A DNA stretch of 64,000 nt from Rhodopirellula sp. GTDB lineage: Bacteria > Planctomycetota > Planctomycetia > Pirellulales > Pirellulaceae. The translations under genes and the position numbers were made by a program. Where the stretch lies: the NCBI GenBank assembly GCA_002701385.1, contig NZVD01000090.1:31830-95829 (forward strand), given 5' to 3'. Below the pieces are notes generated by a model. The model had not been told where the DNA came from. It did not search any database and worked only from the letters and a program-made list of their open reading frames with translations. Positions 52,684 through 63,284 of this stretch are shown piece after piece. Each line of letters starts with the position of its first letter. Position 1 is the first letter of the stretch.

Positions 52684-55509
52684 TTATTCCGTCGCGTTAT
52701 CTGATGTGGTTGCTGGCGTTGGCTGAGCGTCTTCCTCGGTGGAAGCCTGGTTGTTTTGATTCCTAAATGGGTAGCTTAGCACCAGTTCTTCGAGCCAGAT
52801 TTGGGGCGCAAAGTCATTTTGAGTCAACGTATTGGATAGATGTCGAAGAGGGCCTTCATCAAAATATTGAAGCTGGCGTCCTAAGGCAAAACTCAACATT
52901 CGTTCACTTAGATTTCGAGCAAATCTATCTTGTTCTCCCAACAGGATTTGCTTGAGCTCACTGGGACCGGAAAACTTCCTGCCATCTGGTAACTCGCCTG
53001 AGTTATCAATCGGTTTGCCACCCTGCATCTGGCGAAATCGTCCGATGGCGTCGAAGTTTTCCAACCCAAACCCGATCGGATCGATTTGTTGATGACACGA
53101 TCGGCAGGCAGCGTCGTTACGATGTTGCTCGAATTGTTCCCGCAGAGTCTTCCCTTTTACATCGCCCGCGTTGTCAGGCAACGTCCCGGCATCCGGCGGT
53201 GGCGGGGGCAATTCGTCTCCCAACAGAGTCTCAAGTACCCACTTGCCTCGAATCACCGGACTCGTCCGCAACGGTAAAGAAGTCGCCGTCAAGACACTAC
53301 TCATACCCAACAAACCCCCGCGAGGGCTATCTTTTAGAGTCACGAGCTGCATTTCGTGATGCTCGATTCCTGATAGCCCATACAACTCAGCCAGTGATTT
53401 ATTCAGGAACGTTTCCTTCGAATCGATCAGCTTAAGCAAGCTTTGGTTCTCACGCACCAAATAGTCAAAATATAAGACGGGTTCACTAAGAGCAGCCTGT
53501 TGAACGGCTACATCAAACTCCGGATACCTCTTCGGGTCCGGGCCGATCGTCTTACCAATGGCACTAATCTCTAACCATTGCCCAATGAAACTCCGTGCGA
53601 AAGCAGTCGACTTTGGATTTTCCAGCATTCGACGTACCTGAGATCGCAACACATCCGGCTTGGTCAATTCACCTCGAGTGGCCAATGTGAACAACTCGTT
53701 ATCCGGCATCGTCATCCACAGGAAATAGGAAAGACGCGTCGCTAACTCAAACTCGCTCAGTTCAAACTCACCTTGCTCATCGCCATTACCTTCTACTTTG
53801 AATAGAAAGTTGGGTGAAACTAAGATCGCCGTCAGTGGTAACCGTAACGCCTCCTTAAAAGATGGGACATCGGTATAACCACGTTCAAACAATGCTCGAT
53901 ATGCAGATAATTCATCCTCTGTGACGGGACGCCGAAATGCTCGGGACGCAAATAACGAAAGCACTTCGGATGCCGCCTCCGCAGCTGTCTTCCCGTCCAC
54001 TGGCGCGGCAATAAAGACGCGCTGCTGATACAAATCGCTCAGTCCGATCGGACCTTCGATATCAATAAAATCCATCGCCACACTGCCCGGCTTTTGAGTT
54101 TGAGGCTTGGGAGCCTTAACGTTGGCTACCGCAGCCAGGACTATTTTGTTGTCTGACAGCGCTTCCTCGTTTTGCTCTTTAATCTGGTATTCCAATTCAT
54201 CCACAGCAATATCCAGAGCTCCGGCCAGAGCTGCTTTGGCGGTATCCAGCGTGACAGTCCGTTCTGCCACATAACCCTTAAACCGCTGAAGTTCCGATAG
54301 ATTTCCTTTCGGGCCGTGGAGACGTAGCCATTCAATCGGACGCTGCACAGAATAAAACTGAACATTCATCGCTTCACGCAACTTCGTGACCTGAGGATTC
54401 TCTCCATCCGTTCTATTCAAACGCGGATGATTGGCCATGGCTCGTTTGGTTACTAATGCACTCCATTGATTCATCGGAGGCACTGGCTGATCGGCATGTT
54501 TGTGTTTAGCCACAGCAGGCTCTTGTTTTGCCGGCGTGACTGACTCGTCAGTCAATTGCGGCTGCTTGGGCTCGAGGTCCGTTTCACGATTAGGAATACT
54601 TGTTACAAAGTCACCCTGTTGAATATTCCAGGCAATCTGATGAGTTCCCTTTTCGACAAAGGCTACCACTTCGTAAATACCCGGCTCCGTACTGGGAACC
54701 TGTATGTCACCCTGAACTTCATCATTAATTCTCAATCTCGCGCCGGTGGGCCCGGCGGTCGACCAGGCTCTCACTTTAAATCGATAGTAACCACTCGACG
54801 GGAATTCAATGGAGTCCCATAACGTCATCTGGCCACGATTAAGAATATAGCCAAATTCCGCCGGAGGAGAATTTCGTTCGGTCATAAACATCTTTTCGGT
54901 TTCCAGATGTTTATGAAGCGGATTGTCCTGCATTGTGATTAGCTGATCGATCGACTGCTGTGCCGCTTTGATGTACTTCTCGAGTAATGCCGGTTCGAGA
55001 AAAAGATTATCCCGATCATTGTTAAAACCACTCGCTCCCTGAGCATCGTCTCCTAATTCACGACCAGGATTTAGATCGACTCCTAAGAGGTCTCGCATCG
55101 TGTTGTTATATTCTTCACGCGAAAGGCGAGCTGTTGCCACGTGACCAGCATTTTTGACTTGCGACCAATCAATATCATTAATCTGTCGATCCACCCATTC
55201 GATTAAGTAACGTCGTTCGTCAAAGGTAGGCAGTGGTTCTTCAGGTGGCATCTCCTCGTCTTCTAATTTTTCCAGAATCTTCAACCAATCCTTTCGATTT
55301 TTGAGCAGCATATCAACCGCAGTAAACCGGGCGATATCCACTTTGGCTGCTGCCTTCTCCTCGTTATGACAACGATTACAGTATTTCTTCAGTAACGGCT
55401 GCACTTTCTCATCAAATTCTTTGGCGGCGAGCATATCTTCAGCTTGAAGCATGTCTGATGGACCAGAGAAAAGTCCGAATCCTAAAGTGATTAAAAGCCA
55501 GTAACGCAT
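52684..55509 (-). CDS. DUF1587/1595/1592/1588/1585 cytochrome-like protein
   Basis: A 941-residue exported protein of the planctomycete DUF1592 family. A signal peptide (YWLLITLGFGLFSG) precedes a heme domain with CNRCHNEE near residue 46. DUF1587 follows (RLSREEYNNTMRDLLGVDLN, about 130-195), then a beta-sandwich segment (about 230-310), DUF1595 (LFASRAFRRPVTEDELSAYR, about 506), DUF1592 (about 575-705), DUF1588 (GLLGMSSVLTATSLPLRTSP, about 720-815) with a second heme site CRSCHQ near 803, and DUF1585 (GFGLENFDAIGRFR and after). The reaction is unknown; redox is suggested by two heme sites. DUF1552 genes are its usual partner, and one lies divergently at 55736. Confidence 0.93.
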   Translation of the reverse strand: MRYWLLITLGFGLFSGPSDMLQAEDMLAAKEFDEKVQPLLKKYCNRCHNEEKAAAKVDIARFTAVDMLLKNRKDWLKILEKLEDEEMPPEEPLPTFDERRYLIEWVDRQINDIDWSQVKNAGHVATARLSREEYNNTMRDLLGVDLNPGRELGDDAQGASGFNNDRDNLFLEPALLEKYIKAAQQSIDQLITMQDNPLHKHLETEKMFMTERNSPPAEFGYILNRGQMTLWDSIEFPSSGYYRFKVRAWSTAGPTGARLRINDEVQGDIQVPSTEPGIYEVVAFVEKGTHQIAWNIQQGDFVTSIPNRETDLEPKQPQLTDESVTPAKQEPAVAKHKHADQPVPPMNQWSALVTKRAMANHPRLNRTDGENPQVTKLREAMNVQFYSVQRPIEWLRLHGPKGNLSELQRFKGYVAERTVTLDTAKAALAGALDIAVDELEYQIKEQNEEALSDNKIVLAAVANVKAPKPQTQKPGSVAMDFIDIEGPIGLSDLYQQRVFIAAPVDGKTAAEAASEVLSLFASRAFRRPVTEDELSAYRALFERGYTDVPSFKEALRLPLTAILVSPNFLFKVEGNGDEQGEFELSEFELATRLSYFLWMTMPDNELFTLATRGELTKPDVLRSQVRRMLENPKSTAFARSFIGQWLEISAIGKTIGPDPKRYPEFDVAVQQAALSEPVLYFDYLVRENQSLLKLIDSKETFLNKSLAELYGLSGIEHHEMQLVTLKDSPRGGLLGMSSVLTATSLPLRTSPVIRGKWVLETLLGDELPPPPPDAGTLPDNAGDVKGKTLREQFEQHRNDAACRSCHQQIDPIGFGLENFDAIGRFRQMQGGKPIDNSGELPDGRKFSGPSELKQILLGEQDRFARNLSERMLSFALGRQLQYFDEGPLRHLSNTLTQNDFAPQIWLEELVLSYPFRNQNNQASTEEDAQPTPATTSDNATE

Positions 55510-55735
55510 AGATCTACATGAACCGGATGGGAGGAATGGGCAGCATCCAACACTTAGACACTGAATCGATAATCATTATAGTTGGCCCATTCTAAAGTGT
55601 CTTGCGGCAATAACCATCACTTCACCGCAATCATGTTAAAAACACCTGCCGTGGGTTGCCGAGAAATGATAATATAGAGACAGATATGAGGAATTTGTAT
55701 TCCCTTGCTTTGATTGTTTAATCACGGGTTATTCG

Positions 55736-57037
55736 ATGAGTCAGAATTGGAAAATTTCACGCCGAACGATGCTTCGAGGTACTGGTGCCGCGGTTGCGCT
55801 TCCGATGTTGGATGTCATGCAAGGGCACGCGGCCTTCGGTAAAGAAGCCGTTGCTCCTCCAATGCGAATGGTTTCTCTGTTCATGCCGAACGGCGTTAAC
55901 CCGGCTACCTGGAACGTTAAAGGGGAAGGGGCCGATTACGAATTATCTGAGTCTCTGGCTCCTCTGGCTAAGCTTCGTCAGGATGTGAGTATTCTGTCGA
56001 ATCTCGACAACACCGGAGCCGGTGGACATGTCGGAGCTACCTCTGGGTTTTTATCCGGAATCAAAATGAAAAACGGTGTCCTTGGAATCTCCATGGACCA
56101 ATTAATCGCAAACCATATCGGTGATAAAACTCGCTTCCCATCGATCGTACTGGGCACAGAACCACCTCGGCAGGGTGGAGCCGGCCCCGGACTCCCAATT
56201 GCCTATGCGAATACCATTTCATGGGCATCCCCTAATTCAAGGATTTCTCCAGAGATCAATCCTCAGGTTGCCTTCGACCGAATGTTCCGCACTGGTGAAA
56301 ATGCCGTCGAACAAGCTCGGGAATTACAGAGTGTGGTCGATCTGGTTTTGGCGGATGCAAAACGGCTTAAAACCCGAGCCAGTAAAAACGACGGTCACAA
56401 GATTGAAGAATACTTGTCGAGTGTCCGTAGTGTTGAAAAACAAATCGACAGTACCTTGAATCCACCTGCTCGGGATTGGATTCCACCAACAACACCTGAA
56501 TTAGTTCGGCCACCTGCCGGCATTCCTGTTCAACGGGATGTCCATGTCAAAATGATGATGGACTTACTTATTCTGGCGTTGCAAACTGATACGACTCGCG
56601 TTGGTACCTTTATGTTGGCCCATGGCTTCAGCCGTTGTAACTTTGGATTCATGGGACTCAAAGGGGATCACCATACGATCTCTCACCATAAGAATCAAAA
56701 TGATTGGCTGACCGAGTACACTGCGGTTACCAAATATTATGTCGGTCAATACGCTTACTTGATGGAACGGCTTAAGAACATTGACGAGGGTGGGTCTAAT
56801 CTGCTCGACAATAGCGTTGTGTTATTCGGTTCCGGGTTGAAAGACGGCAATGGTCATGTCCGATCTGATTTGCCAATTCTTCTGGGTGGCCACGGCGCGG
56901 GATCATTGAATCCTGGACGACATATTACCTTTACTAAAGGCACGGGACTTCCTGATCTTCACCTCTCGCTCATCCAACGGTTCGGAATCGATATCGACAC
57001 ATGGGCGGACAGCTCAAATACTCTAGCCAATCTCTAA
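55736..57037 (+). CDS. DUF1552 family protein, Tat-exported
   Basis: A 433-residue DUF1552 protein. The Tat signal is SRRTMLRGTGAAVALPMLDVM. Family blocks are SLFMPNGVNPATWN near 48, LDNTGAGGHVGATSGFLSG near 95, TEPPRQGGAGPGLPIAYANTISW near 145, SVRSVEKQIDSTL near 228, and VVLFGSGLKDGNGHVRSDLPILLGGHGAG near 360. DUF1552 proteins accompany DUF1592-type proteins, as here across a 226-base divergent gap, and resemble DUF1501 in architecture. Enzymatic role unknown. The PSD1 gene follows almost without a gap. Confidence 0.93.
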   Translation: MSQNWKISRRTMLRGTGAAVALPMLDVMQGHAAFGKEAVAPPMRMVSLFMPNGVNPATWNVKGEGADYELSESLAPLAKLRQDVSILSNLDNTGAGGHVGATSGFLSGIKMKNGVLGISMDQLIANHIGDKTRFPSIVLGTEPPRQGGAGPGLPIAYANTISWASPNSRISPEINPQVAFDRMFRTGENAVEQARELQSVVDLVLADAKRLKTRASKNDGHKIEEYLSSVRSVEKQIDSTLNPPARDWIPPTTPELVRPPAGIPVQRDVHVKMMMDLLILALQTDTTRVGTFMLAHGFSRCNFGFMGLKGDHHTISHHKNQNDWLTEYTAVTKYYVGQYAYLMERLKNIDEGGSNLLDNSVVLFGSGLKDGNGHVRSDLPILLGGHGAGSLNPGRHITFTKGTGLPDLHLSLIQRFGIDIDTWADSSNTLANL

Positions 57038-57052
57038 GTGAAAGAGGTAATC

Positions 57053-59377
57053 GTGACGTCCCCACTACGATGTCGTCGGCAAAGCTTCCCATTCACGGCC
57101 GTCGCGACAAGTACGATTCTTTTTTTTAGCATCGCCCAATTACAGGCCATCGACTTCAACAAAGAGATTCGGCCTATTCTGTCAAACCACTGTTTTGAAT
57201 GCCATGGCCCAGACAATGCTACGCGTCAGGCCGACCTACGCCTCGACTTACAAGCATCGGCCATGTCGGTGATCTCTCCGGGAAAAATCAAACGCAGTGA
57301 ATTGATTCATCGCATTGAATCTCATGACCGGGACGTGATGATGCCTCCGGCCGATGCGAAACGTCCACTGACAGATCAACAGCGTAAGTTACTGATCGAC
57401 TGGGTTCGGGAAGGTGCTGAATACCAACAGCATTGGTCGTTCAAACCCATTCAAAATCAACCGACTAAACGCCACCGACAGGACAAATGGTCACAAAACC
57501 CAATCGACCATTATGTTTATCTCCGCTTGAAAGCAGAAGGACTTTCGCCGTCGAAACCAGCGGATCGAGCGACCTTAATTCGTCGCATTAGTTTTGACCT
57601 GACGGGCCTGCCCCCCTCGCTGGAAGACGCTCGACGTGTATTAGACGATCCTTCAGAAGATGCGCTTGAGAAGTACATCGATCACTTACTGCAATCCAGT
57701 GCCTACGGTGAACATATGGCACTCTATTGGTTGGAAGCTTCTCGCTACGCCGATACCGATGGATATCAAAATGACCGCACTCGTCATCATCATGTCTGGC
57801 GTGACTGGGTCATCATGTCGTTTAACGACAATATGCCGTACAACCAATTCATTATCGACCAGCTTGCCGGTGATCAAAAACCAAACCCGACATTAAAGTC
57901 GCAGATTGCCACCGCGTTCTGCCGGAATCACCGAATTAATTCGGAAGACGGTTCCATCCCTGACGAATGGCATGTCGAAAATGTCGCAGACCGCGTCGAT
58001 ACGTTCGGGACTGTTTTTTTGGGCCTGACCATCAGCTGTTCCCGTTGCCATGACCATAAGTTTGATCCAATCTCACAGCAGGACTACTACGAACTGTTTG
58101 CGTACTTCAATAACAATGCAGAATGGGGAGTGGGGCCGAACAACGGAAATAGTCCACCGTTTATTGAGATACCGGAAAGCTGGCCTGTTATTGCTGCTGA
58201 TCAAAATCATCCGGTGGCCCCTGAACCCCTGAAGCTGACCAACGCCCGTAAGGAAGCAGGAAACGGACTAAAACGTCCCCAGCCAGGTTCCGCCAAAACA
58301 CTCATGGTGATGCATGACCTGGAAACACCACGAGAAACCTATTTACTGAATCGAGGGCAGTACAATTTGCCGGACAAGTCGAAGCCGCTATCACCAACCA
58401 TTCCATCGGCTCTGAATTTTGCTCCCGACATGCAACCAAATTCAAGATATGAGTTAGCTCAATGGCTGGTTCACCCTGACAATCCACTCACCGCTCGAGT
58501 TGCGGTCAATCGTTTTTGGCAACAGCTGTTCGGACGTGGCCTGGTTGAGTCGAGTGAGAACTTTGGATCACAGGGCACACTTCCGTCACACCCTCAGTTG
58601 CTGGACTATCTTGCCTCGCAATTCATTCACGCCGGCTGGGACACCAAGGCCCTGATGAAACAGATTCTGTTGAGTGCTACCTATCAACAATCATCCGATG
58701 CCCCGACGCATCTGATCGAGCGTGATCCTAAAAACGAATTGTTGGCGCGAGGCCCCCGGATGAGGCTTTCAGGATTTGCCCTTCGCGATCAGGCTCTGGT
58801 TGCCAGTGGCCTTTACGTAGAAGGAGTCGGCGGCCCATCGGTACGTCCTTATATGCCTCCTAGAATCTGGCGGTCTATTTCAAACAATTCATACAAACAG
58901 GACACTGGCGATAAGCTCTATCGACGCAGCCTTTATACCTATTGGCGACGTACGATCCCGCCGCCAACGATGATGAATTTTAATGCGGCTGCTCGTGAAG
59001 TCTGTATCGTTCGCACCGAACAAACCAATACCCCGCTCCAGGCGTTAACATTATTGAACAACAAAATATTTGTCGAAAGCGCTCGTAATCTTGCCGAGCG
59101 ATCTATCAGGCAAGGTGGAGACACAACCACCGAACGACTTCAGTTCGCTTTCCAAACGGTATTGACCAGGCCGCCGACCGAGCAAGAATTGGAAATCCTG
59201 CAAGATTCGCTGGAGTTCTTTCTGAACCGTTATAAAGAGAAAACTTCAGAAGCTGCTTCCCTGACCGCCGTCGGTGAATCGGTTGCCAATCCGGAATTCG
59301 ATACCACAACACTGGCAGCCTACACGATGGTGGCATCGACAATCTTCAATTTGGATGAGGCGATAATCAAACGATGA
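57053..59377 (+). CDS. PSCyt1-DUF1549-DUF1553 cytochrome protein (compact form)
   Basis: A 774-residue member of the PSD1 family, the most compact of the four. I prefer the GTG at 57053, which has AGAGG five bases upstream, over the GTG at 57038 used by the track (five residues longer). Signal-like segment [16 protein letters not shown]; heme site CFECHGPD near residue 47; DUF1549 ([33 protein letters not shown]) with [11 protein letters not shown] near 328; only a short linker before DUF1553 ([16 protein letters not shown] near 480). DUF1501 follows with a 4-base overlap, so the two are translationally coupled. Confidence 0.92.
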   Translation: MTSPLRCRRQSFPFTAVATSTILFFSIAQLQAIDFNKEIRPILSNHCFECHGPDNATRQADLRLDLQASAMSVISPGKIKRSELIHRIESHDRDVMMPPADAKRPLTDQQRKLLIDWVREGAEYQQHWSFKPIQNQPTKRHRQDKWSQNPIDHYVYLRLKAEGLSPSKPADRATLIRRISFDLTGLPPSLEDARRVLDDPSEDALEKYIDHLLQSSAYGEHMALYWLEASRYADTDGYQNDRTRHHHVWRDWVIMSFNDNMPYNQFIIDQLAGDQKPNPTLKSQIATAFCRNHRINSEDGSIPDEWHVENVADRVDTFGTVFLGLTISCSRCHDHKFDPISQQDYYELFAYFNNNAEWGVGPNNGNSPPFIEIPESWPVIAADQNHPVAPEPLKLTNARKEAGNGLKRPQPGSAKTLMVMHDLETPRETYLLNRGQYNLPDKSKPLSPTIPSALNFAPDMQPNSRYELAQWLVHPDNPLTARVAVNRFWQQLFGRGLVESSENFGSQGTLPSHPQLLDYLASQFIHAGWDTKALMKQILLSATYQQSSDAPTHLIERDPKNELLARGPRMRLSGFALRDQALVASGLYVEGVGGPSVRPYMPPRIWRSISNNSYKQDTGDKLYRRSLYTYWRRTIPPPTMMNFNAAAREVCIVRTEQTNTPLQALTLLNNKIFVESARNLAERSIRQGGDTTTERLQFAFQTVLTRPPTEQELEILQDSLEFFLNRYKEKTSEAASLTAVGESVANPEFDTTTLAAYTMVASTIFNLDEAIIKR

Positions 59378-60846
59378 GTCGGAATCTCAATGAACTCGAA
59401 CAGGCGAAAAACCTGCACCATCGTCGGTATTTTCTGAACCGCATGAGCACCAGCCTGGGAAGTCTTGGTCTGGCCTCGTTATTAGGTCAGGAGGCACTGG
59501 GGCGTCGTTCTAATCAAGAGGCCGTCGGTGGATTGAAAAATCTACCCCACCATAAACCCAAGGCCAAGCGAGTCATTTACCTATTTCAGTCTGGCGGTCC
59601 TGCTCAAATGGATCTCTATGACTACAAGCCACAGCTGGCAGAACGATTTGGGGAAGAAGTTCCTAAGAGCGTATATCCGGATGATCGGAAGACCACCATG
59701 AGTAATGCTCAGGCCTCCTTCCCTGTCGCTCCTTCGATCTTCAAATTCAGCCAGCACGGTAAGGGTGGAAACTGGTTACCTGAAACTTTACCTAAACTCA
59801 GTGAAGTCTCGGATGACCTGTGCATTATCAATTCGTTTCATACCGATGCGATCAACCATGATCCTGCGGCGACTTTGATGCAATCCGGCTCACAAATCCC
59901 AGGGCGACCTAGTATTGGGTCATGGCTTGGCTATGGCCTGGGTAATATGAATGCCAACCTACCTGCCTTTGTGGCCATGAGTTCCAGAGGTACAGGAAAG
60001 CCCGGAGGACAACCACTCTATGACCGTTTGTGGGGGAGCGGTTTTTTGCCGAGTCGGTTCCAAGGGGTTAAGTTCCGAAATCAGGGTGACCCGGTACTTG
60101 ATATCAACAATCCATCAGGTGTGGATACTGAAACACGCCGGGCAATGCTCGACAGTCTGAAAGAACTAAACAGGATTCAGCTGAGTGCAACGGGGAATCC
60201 CGATATCGAAACTCGCATATCCCAATATGAACTTGCCTATCGCATGCAGATGTCAATTCCTAAACTGTTGGACATGAGTGACGAGCCAAAGCATGTATTA
60301 GATATGTATGGGCCGGATGCACTTAAGCCTGGTACTTATGCTTACAACTGCCTAATCGCTCGCCGCTTGGCCGAAAGCGGTGTTCGCTTTATTCAACTTT
60401 TCCATCAGGGCTGGGATCATCATGGCAAACTTCCAGACGCCATGCGTGGCCAATGCCGTGACACCGATGCTCCGTCGGCTGCCTTGATCAAAGACCTTAA
60501 ACAAAGGGGACTCTTTGACGATACGATATTGGTCTGGGGGGGTGAGTTTGGACGAACGATTTATTCACAAGGCTCCCTGACAAAAGAAAAGTATGGTCGT
60601 GATCACCACCCTAGCGTGATGTCAATTTGGTTAGCCGGCGGAGGTATCCGCGGTGGAATGACCTACGGAAAATCTGATGACTATAGTGTCAACGTTGCTG
60701 AAAACGGCGTGCATGTACATGACCTGCACGCTACATTGCTGCACTTGCTAGGAATCGACCATGAGGAATTCACCTATCGATATCAGGGTCGAGACTTCCG
60801 ACTCACCGACGTACATGGTGAAGTAGTGAAAGACATCCTTGTATAA
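59374..60846 (+). CDS. DUF1501 family protein, Tat-exported
   Basis: A 490-residue DUF1501 protein whose ATG overlaps the PSD1 stop by four bases. The twin-arginine signal is set back (HHRRYFLNRMSTSLGSLGLASLLG, about 12-35). Core blocks are YLFQSGGPAQMDLYDYKPQL near 65, MQSGSQIPGRPSIGSWLGYGLG near 170, HQGWDHHGKLPDAMRGQ near 348, VWGGEFGRTIYSQG near 389, and a C-terminus VHDLHATLLHLLGIDHEEF like the fragment at base 1. Reaction unknown. Confidence 0.94.
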   Translation: MSRNLNELEQAKNLHHRRYFLNRMSTSLGSLGLASLLGQEALGRRSNQEAVGGLKNLPHHKPKAKRVIYLFQSGGPAQMDLYDYKPQLAERFGEEVPKSVYPDDRKTTMSNAQASFPVAPSIFKFSQHGKGGNWLPETLPKLSEVSDDLCIINSFHTDAINHDPAATLMQSGSQIPGRPSIGSWLGYGLGNMNANLPAFVAMSSRGTGKPGGQPLYDRLWGSGFLPSRFQGVKFRNQGDPVLDINNPSGVDTETRRAMLDSLKELNRIQLSATGNPDIETRISQYELAYRMQMSIPKLLDMSDEPKHVLDMYGPDALKPGTYAYNCLIARRLAESGVRFIQLFHQGWDHHGKLPDAMRGQCRDTDAPSAALIKDLKQRGLFDDTILVWGGEFGRTIYSQGSLTKEKYGRDHHPSVMSIWLAGGGIRGGMTYGKSDDYSVNVAENGVHVHDLHATLLHLLGIDHEEFTYRYQGRDFRLTDVHGEVVKDILV

Positions 60847-60954
60847 CACCCAACAATTCTACATTCGGTTATAAATAAACTTAGAGCGACAACAGCATTT
60901 GCTCTGACATTACCGTCGCTTGTAACATCCCTGCTACTAAATAGAAAAAGACAT

Positions 60955-61758
60955 ATGAAACTCATACGATTTATCAACGAAGCTGACGAAACCAAATATG
61001 GTGTACAACAGGAAGACGGCAGCGTTACCTATTTGGAAGGCTGCCCATTCGATTCTCCTACCGACACTGGAGAAACAGCAACTGTTAGTAAACTTCTTGC
61101 TCCGATCGCTCCCAAGTCGATCGTTTGCATCGGACTCAATTACAAGAAGCATGCCGAAGAAGGGGGTTCAGATATGCCTGAACATCCCGTCGTCTTTATG
61201 AAAATGCCTAGTACGGTGCAGAATCCGGGGGACAGTATTCAAATCCCTACTCATTTACCCAGCACCATGGTCGATTATGAGTGCGAGTTAGCAGTCGTGA
61301 TTGGTAAACGAGCCAAAAACGTCTCCAAGGAAAATGCTCTGGACTACGTGCTTGGTTATACCTGTGCCAATGACGTTAGCGCCAGAGACTGGCAAAGCAA
61401 ATGGGGCGGTAGTCAATGGTGCCGTGGCAAGACCTTTGATACTTTCTGTCCACTCGGACCAGTTTTAGTCACCTCGGATGAAATCACAAACCCTAACACG
61501 CTGGGTATCAAAACCATCCTGAATGATGATGTCATGCAGGATTGGAACACGGACGACATGATCTTTGACGTACCTACGTTGATTGAATTCCTGAGCGGTA
61601 GTTCTGTTCTGGAACCAGGTACGGTCATTTTGACCGGAACGCCACATGGAGTTGGATTCGCTCAGGATCCACCACGCTTCCTGAAGGATGGAGATACCGT
61701 GACCATCGAGATTGAAGGCATCGGTCAATTGACCAATCCTGTCGTCAATGAAGCTTAG
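60955..61758 (+). CDS. Fumarylacetoacetate hydrolase (FAH) family protein
   Basis: A 267-residue cytoplasmic protein of the FAH family. Characteristic blocks are CIGLNYKKHAEEGG near residue 61, VVFMKMPSTVQNPGD near 80, the metal-binding region VDYECELAVVIGKRA near 105, GYTCANDVSARDWQ near 135, and VILTGTPHGVGF near 224. The family includes hydroxyhepta-dienedioate isomerases, acylpyruvases and ureidoglycolate lyases, so the reaction is uncertain. A strong terminator lies 24 bases after the stop. Confidence 0.93.
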   Translation: MKLIRFINEADETKYGVQQEDGSVTYLEGCPFDSPTDTGETATVSKLLAPIAPKSIVCIGLNYKKHAEEGGSDMPEHPVVFMKMPSTVQNPGDSIQIPTHLPSTMVDYECELAVVIGKRAKNVSKENALDYVLGYTCANDVSARDWQSKWGGSQWCRGKTFDTFCPLGPVLVTSDEITNPNTLGIKTILNDDVMQDWNTDDMIFDVPTLIEFLSGSSVLEPGTVILTGTPHGVGFAQDPPRFLKDGDTVTIEIEGIGQLTNPVVNEA

Positions 61759-61782
61759 GGAATTCAGGCAGCATCTCACTCT

Positions 61783-61820
61783 AAAACCCATTCGTGCATC
61801 ATACACGGATGGGTTTTTTT
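61783..61820 (+). terminator. Intrinsic terminator between FAH and desaturase genes
   Basis: AAAACCCATTCGTG pairs with CACGGATGGGTTTT (one T-G mismatch-type pair) around a 7-base loop, followed by a T run. On the other strand the same stem ends in four Ts, so it could serve both convergent genes. Confidence 0.85.
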
Positions 61821-61882
61821 GATTCTGGTAAACGCCTGCCTTCAACGGAAAATCGCCGCAATTCCAACGATCATTCTATAAG

Positions 61883-62839
61883 CTAGACTGCTGTAGAACT
61901 TTCAGTTTCCTGCTGAGCCAGATCGGCTTCAGCTTTTGCCGTTCGATGCACAATGTGTTTCGGTACTGGCTTCAAATCCCACACGATACCGACAAAAGAA
62001 AGTAGCTTGAGAATCATATACGTGGCATCGATCTGATACCACCGAAATCCATTTCGAGCCGACGACTGGAAATGGTGGTGATTATTGTGCCAGCCCTCGC
62101 CCATCGTCAAAATGGCAATTAGTAGATTATTGCGGCTAGTGTCTGTTGTTTTGTAGGGACGAGTTCCCCAAACGTGCGCCAGAGAATTGACAAAAAACGT
62201 ACTGTGATACAGCAATACCGTTCCCAAACAAAATCCATAAGCTACAACCTGCCAGCCACTCAGTGCCCAAGTAGAATCTTCCGTAATCCCAAATACACCA
62301 TTCCAAAAATGGCCTAGAAAATAACAAAAGATAAAGAACAAGACCGGAATTAAAACATCATGTTTATTAATGAACACTAATTCAGGATACTTCGTGAAAT
62401 CCTTAATTCTGTCCGCCTTAAAATCAAAGTTTTTCTTCGTCATAAACCAGCCCATGTGGCTATAGAAAAAGCCGGTTTGTTTAGGGCTGTGAATATCTTT
62501 TTCTGTATCACTGTGCCGATGATGATCACGATGATGAGATGCCCACCACAGCGCTCCTCGCTGAATCGCAGCTCCACCTAAAACCGCACCGACGAACTGA
62601 AACCACCGTGAAGTTTTGAAAGCTCGATGTGCAAAATATCGATGATAGAATCCCGTCAACCCAAACATTCGGGGAAAGTACAACAACAGCGTTATAATGA
62701 CCGCCATCCAACTAAACTCAACAAAGAAGACGCTGATCGCGCTTACGTGAAGAAGATAAAAAGGGATGCAACGCACCCAGTCAATCTCTGCTTTTGAACT
62801 TGCACTAGGTAATTCTTTTGAGTCGATAACGTCAGACAT
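61883..62839 (-). CDS. Acyl-CoA (delta-9-type) fatty acid desaturase
   Basis: A 318-residue integral-membrane desaturase. The three histidine boxes that bind di-iron are present: HRYFAH near residue 65, HHRDHHRHSD near 102 and HNNHHHFQSSARNG near 255. Several membrane helices lie between them (VFFVEFSWMAVIITLLLYFP, VLIPVLFFIFCYFLGHF, VAYGFCLGTVLLYHSTFFV). It introduces a double bond into an acyl-CoA or acyl-lipid chain, adjusting membrane fluidity. No partner reductase is nearby. Confidence 0.93.
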   Translation of the reverse strand: MSDVIDSKELPSASSKAEIDWVRCIPFYLLHVSAISVFFVEFSWMAVIITLLLYFPRMFGLTGFYHRYFAHRAFKTSRWFQFVGAVLGGAAIQRGALWWASHHRDHHRHSDTEKDIHSPKQTGFFYSHMGWFMTKKNFDFKADRIKDFTKYPELVFINKHDVLIPVLFFIFCYFLGHFWNGVFGITEDSTWALSGWQVVAYGFCLGTVLLYHSTFFVNSLAHVWGTRPYKTTDTSRNNLLIAILTMGEGWHNNHHHFQSSARNGFRWYQIDATYMILKLLSFVGIVWDLKPVPKHIVHRTAKAEADLAQQETESSTAV

Positions 62840-63284
62840 TGATGTATTTAGCGCCTAAAGCACAGGCCCATTGGGGGGATTTTTATAAGGATAAATGGCC
62901 GCGCTCGATTTTCAGAGGTAGATACCAATATCCGGTAAAACTAAAAGATAATGACAAACTGATAAAAGATAAATCCCAACCTGTTTGCAATCTAAGTATT
63001 ATTATAAGTCGCTTGATCAATACGGTAAGTTCACATTGATCCTATTACACTTGAAAATAGAGCCACTAAGCCCGATCACACTCAAAAACGCCGCTTTTCT
63101 TGCTTATGAATCGGAAATCCAACCAAAAAAACAAGGCTTCAGTGGGTTCTGGTCATCAGCCCGTGGGCAAATATCTAAAACACTGATTTTAAGTAAATAA
63201 GGATTCGGTAAGATACCAGCATGCGTACTCCATCATGTTATAAATGGAGATTACCTACCAATTCGATCTGAGGAACCTTTTAAT
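62840..63284. other. 445-base intergenic region with no supported gene
   Basis: This AT-rich stretch separates the desaturase start from the DsrE-like lipoprotein. The plus-strand track ORFs at 62839, 62985 and 63244 have no family signature, no ribosome site and unremarkable composition. I see no tRNA, hairpin-plus-T-run terminator or clear repeat. It presumably holds divergent promoters, but none can be picked out with confidence. Confidence 0.6.

Noticed and set aside
40861-60846. Idea that repeated DUF1501/PSD1 genes are a recent tandem duplication or an insertion-sequence array
   Set aside because: The proteins differ widely in sequence and insert domains and no nucleotide-level repeats flank them; they are old paralogs.
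60880-60930. AGCGAC/GTCGCT inverted repeat upstream of the FAH gene
   Set aside because: Arms of 6 bp far apart, expected by chance.
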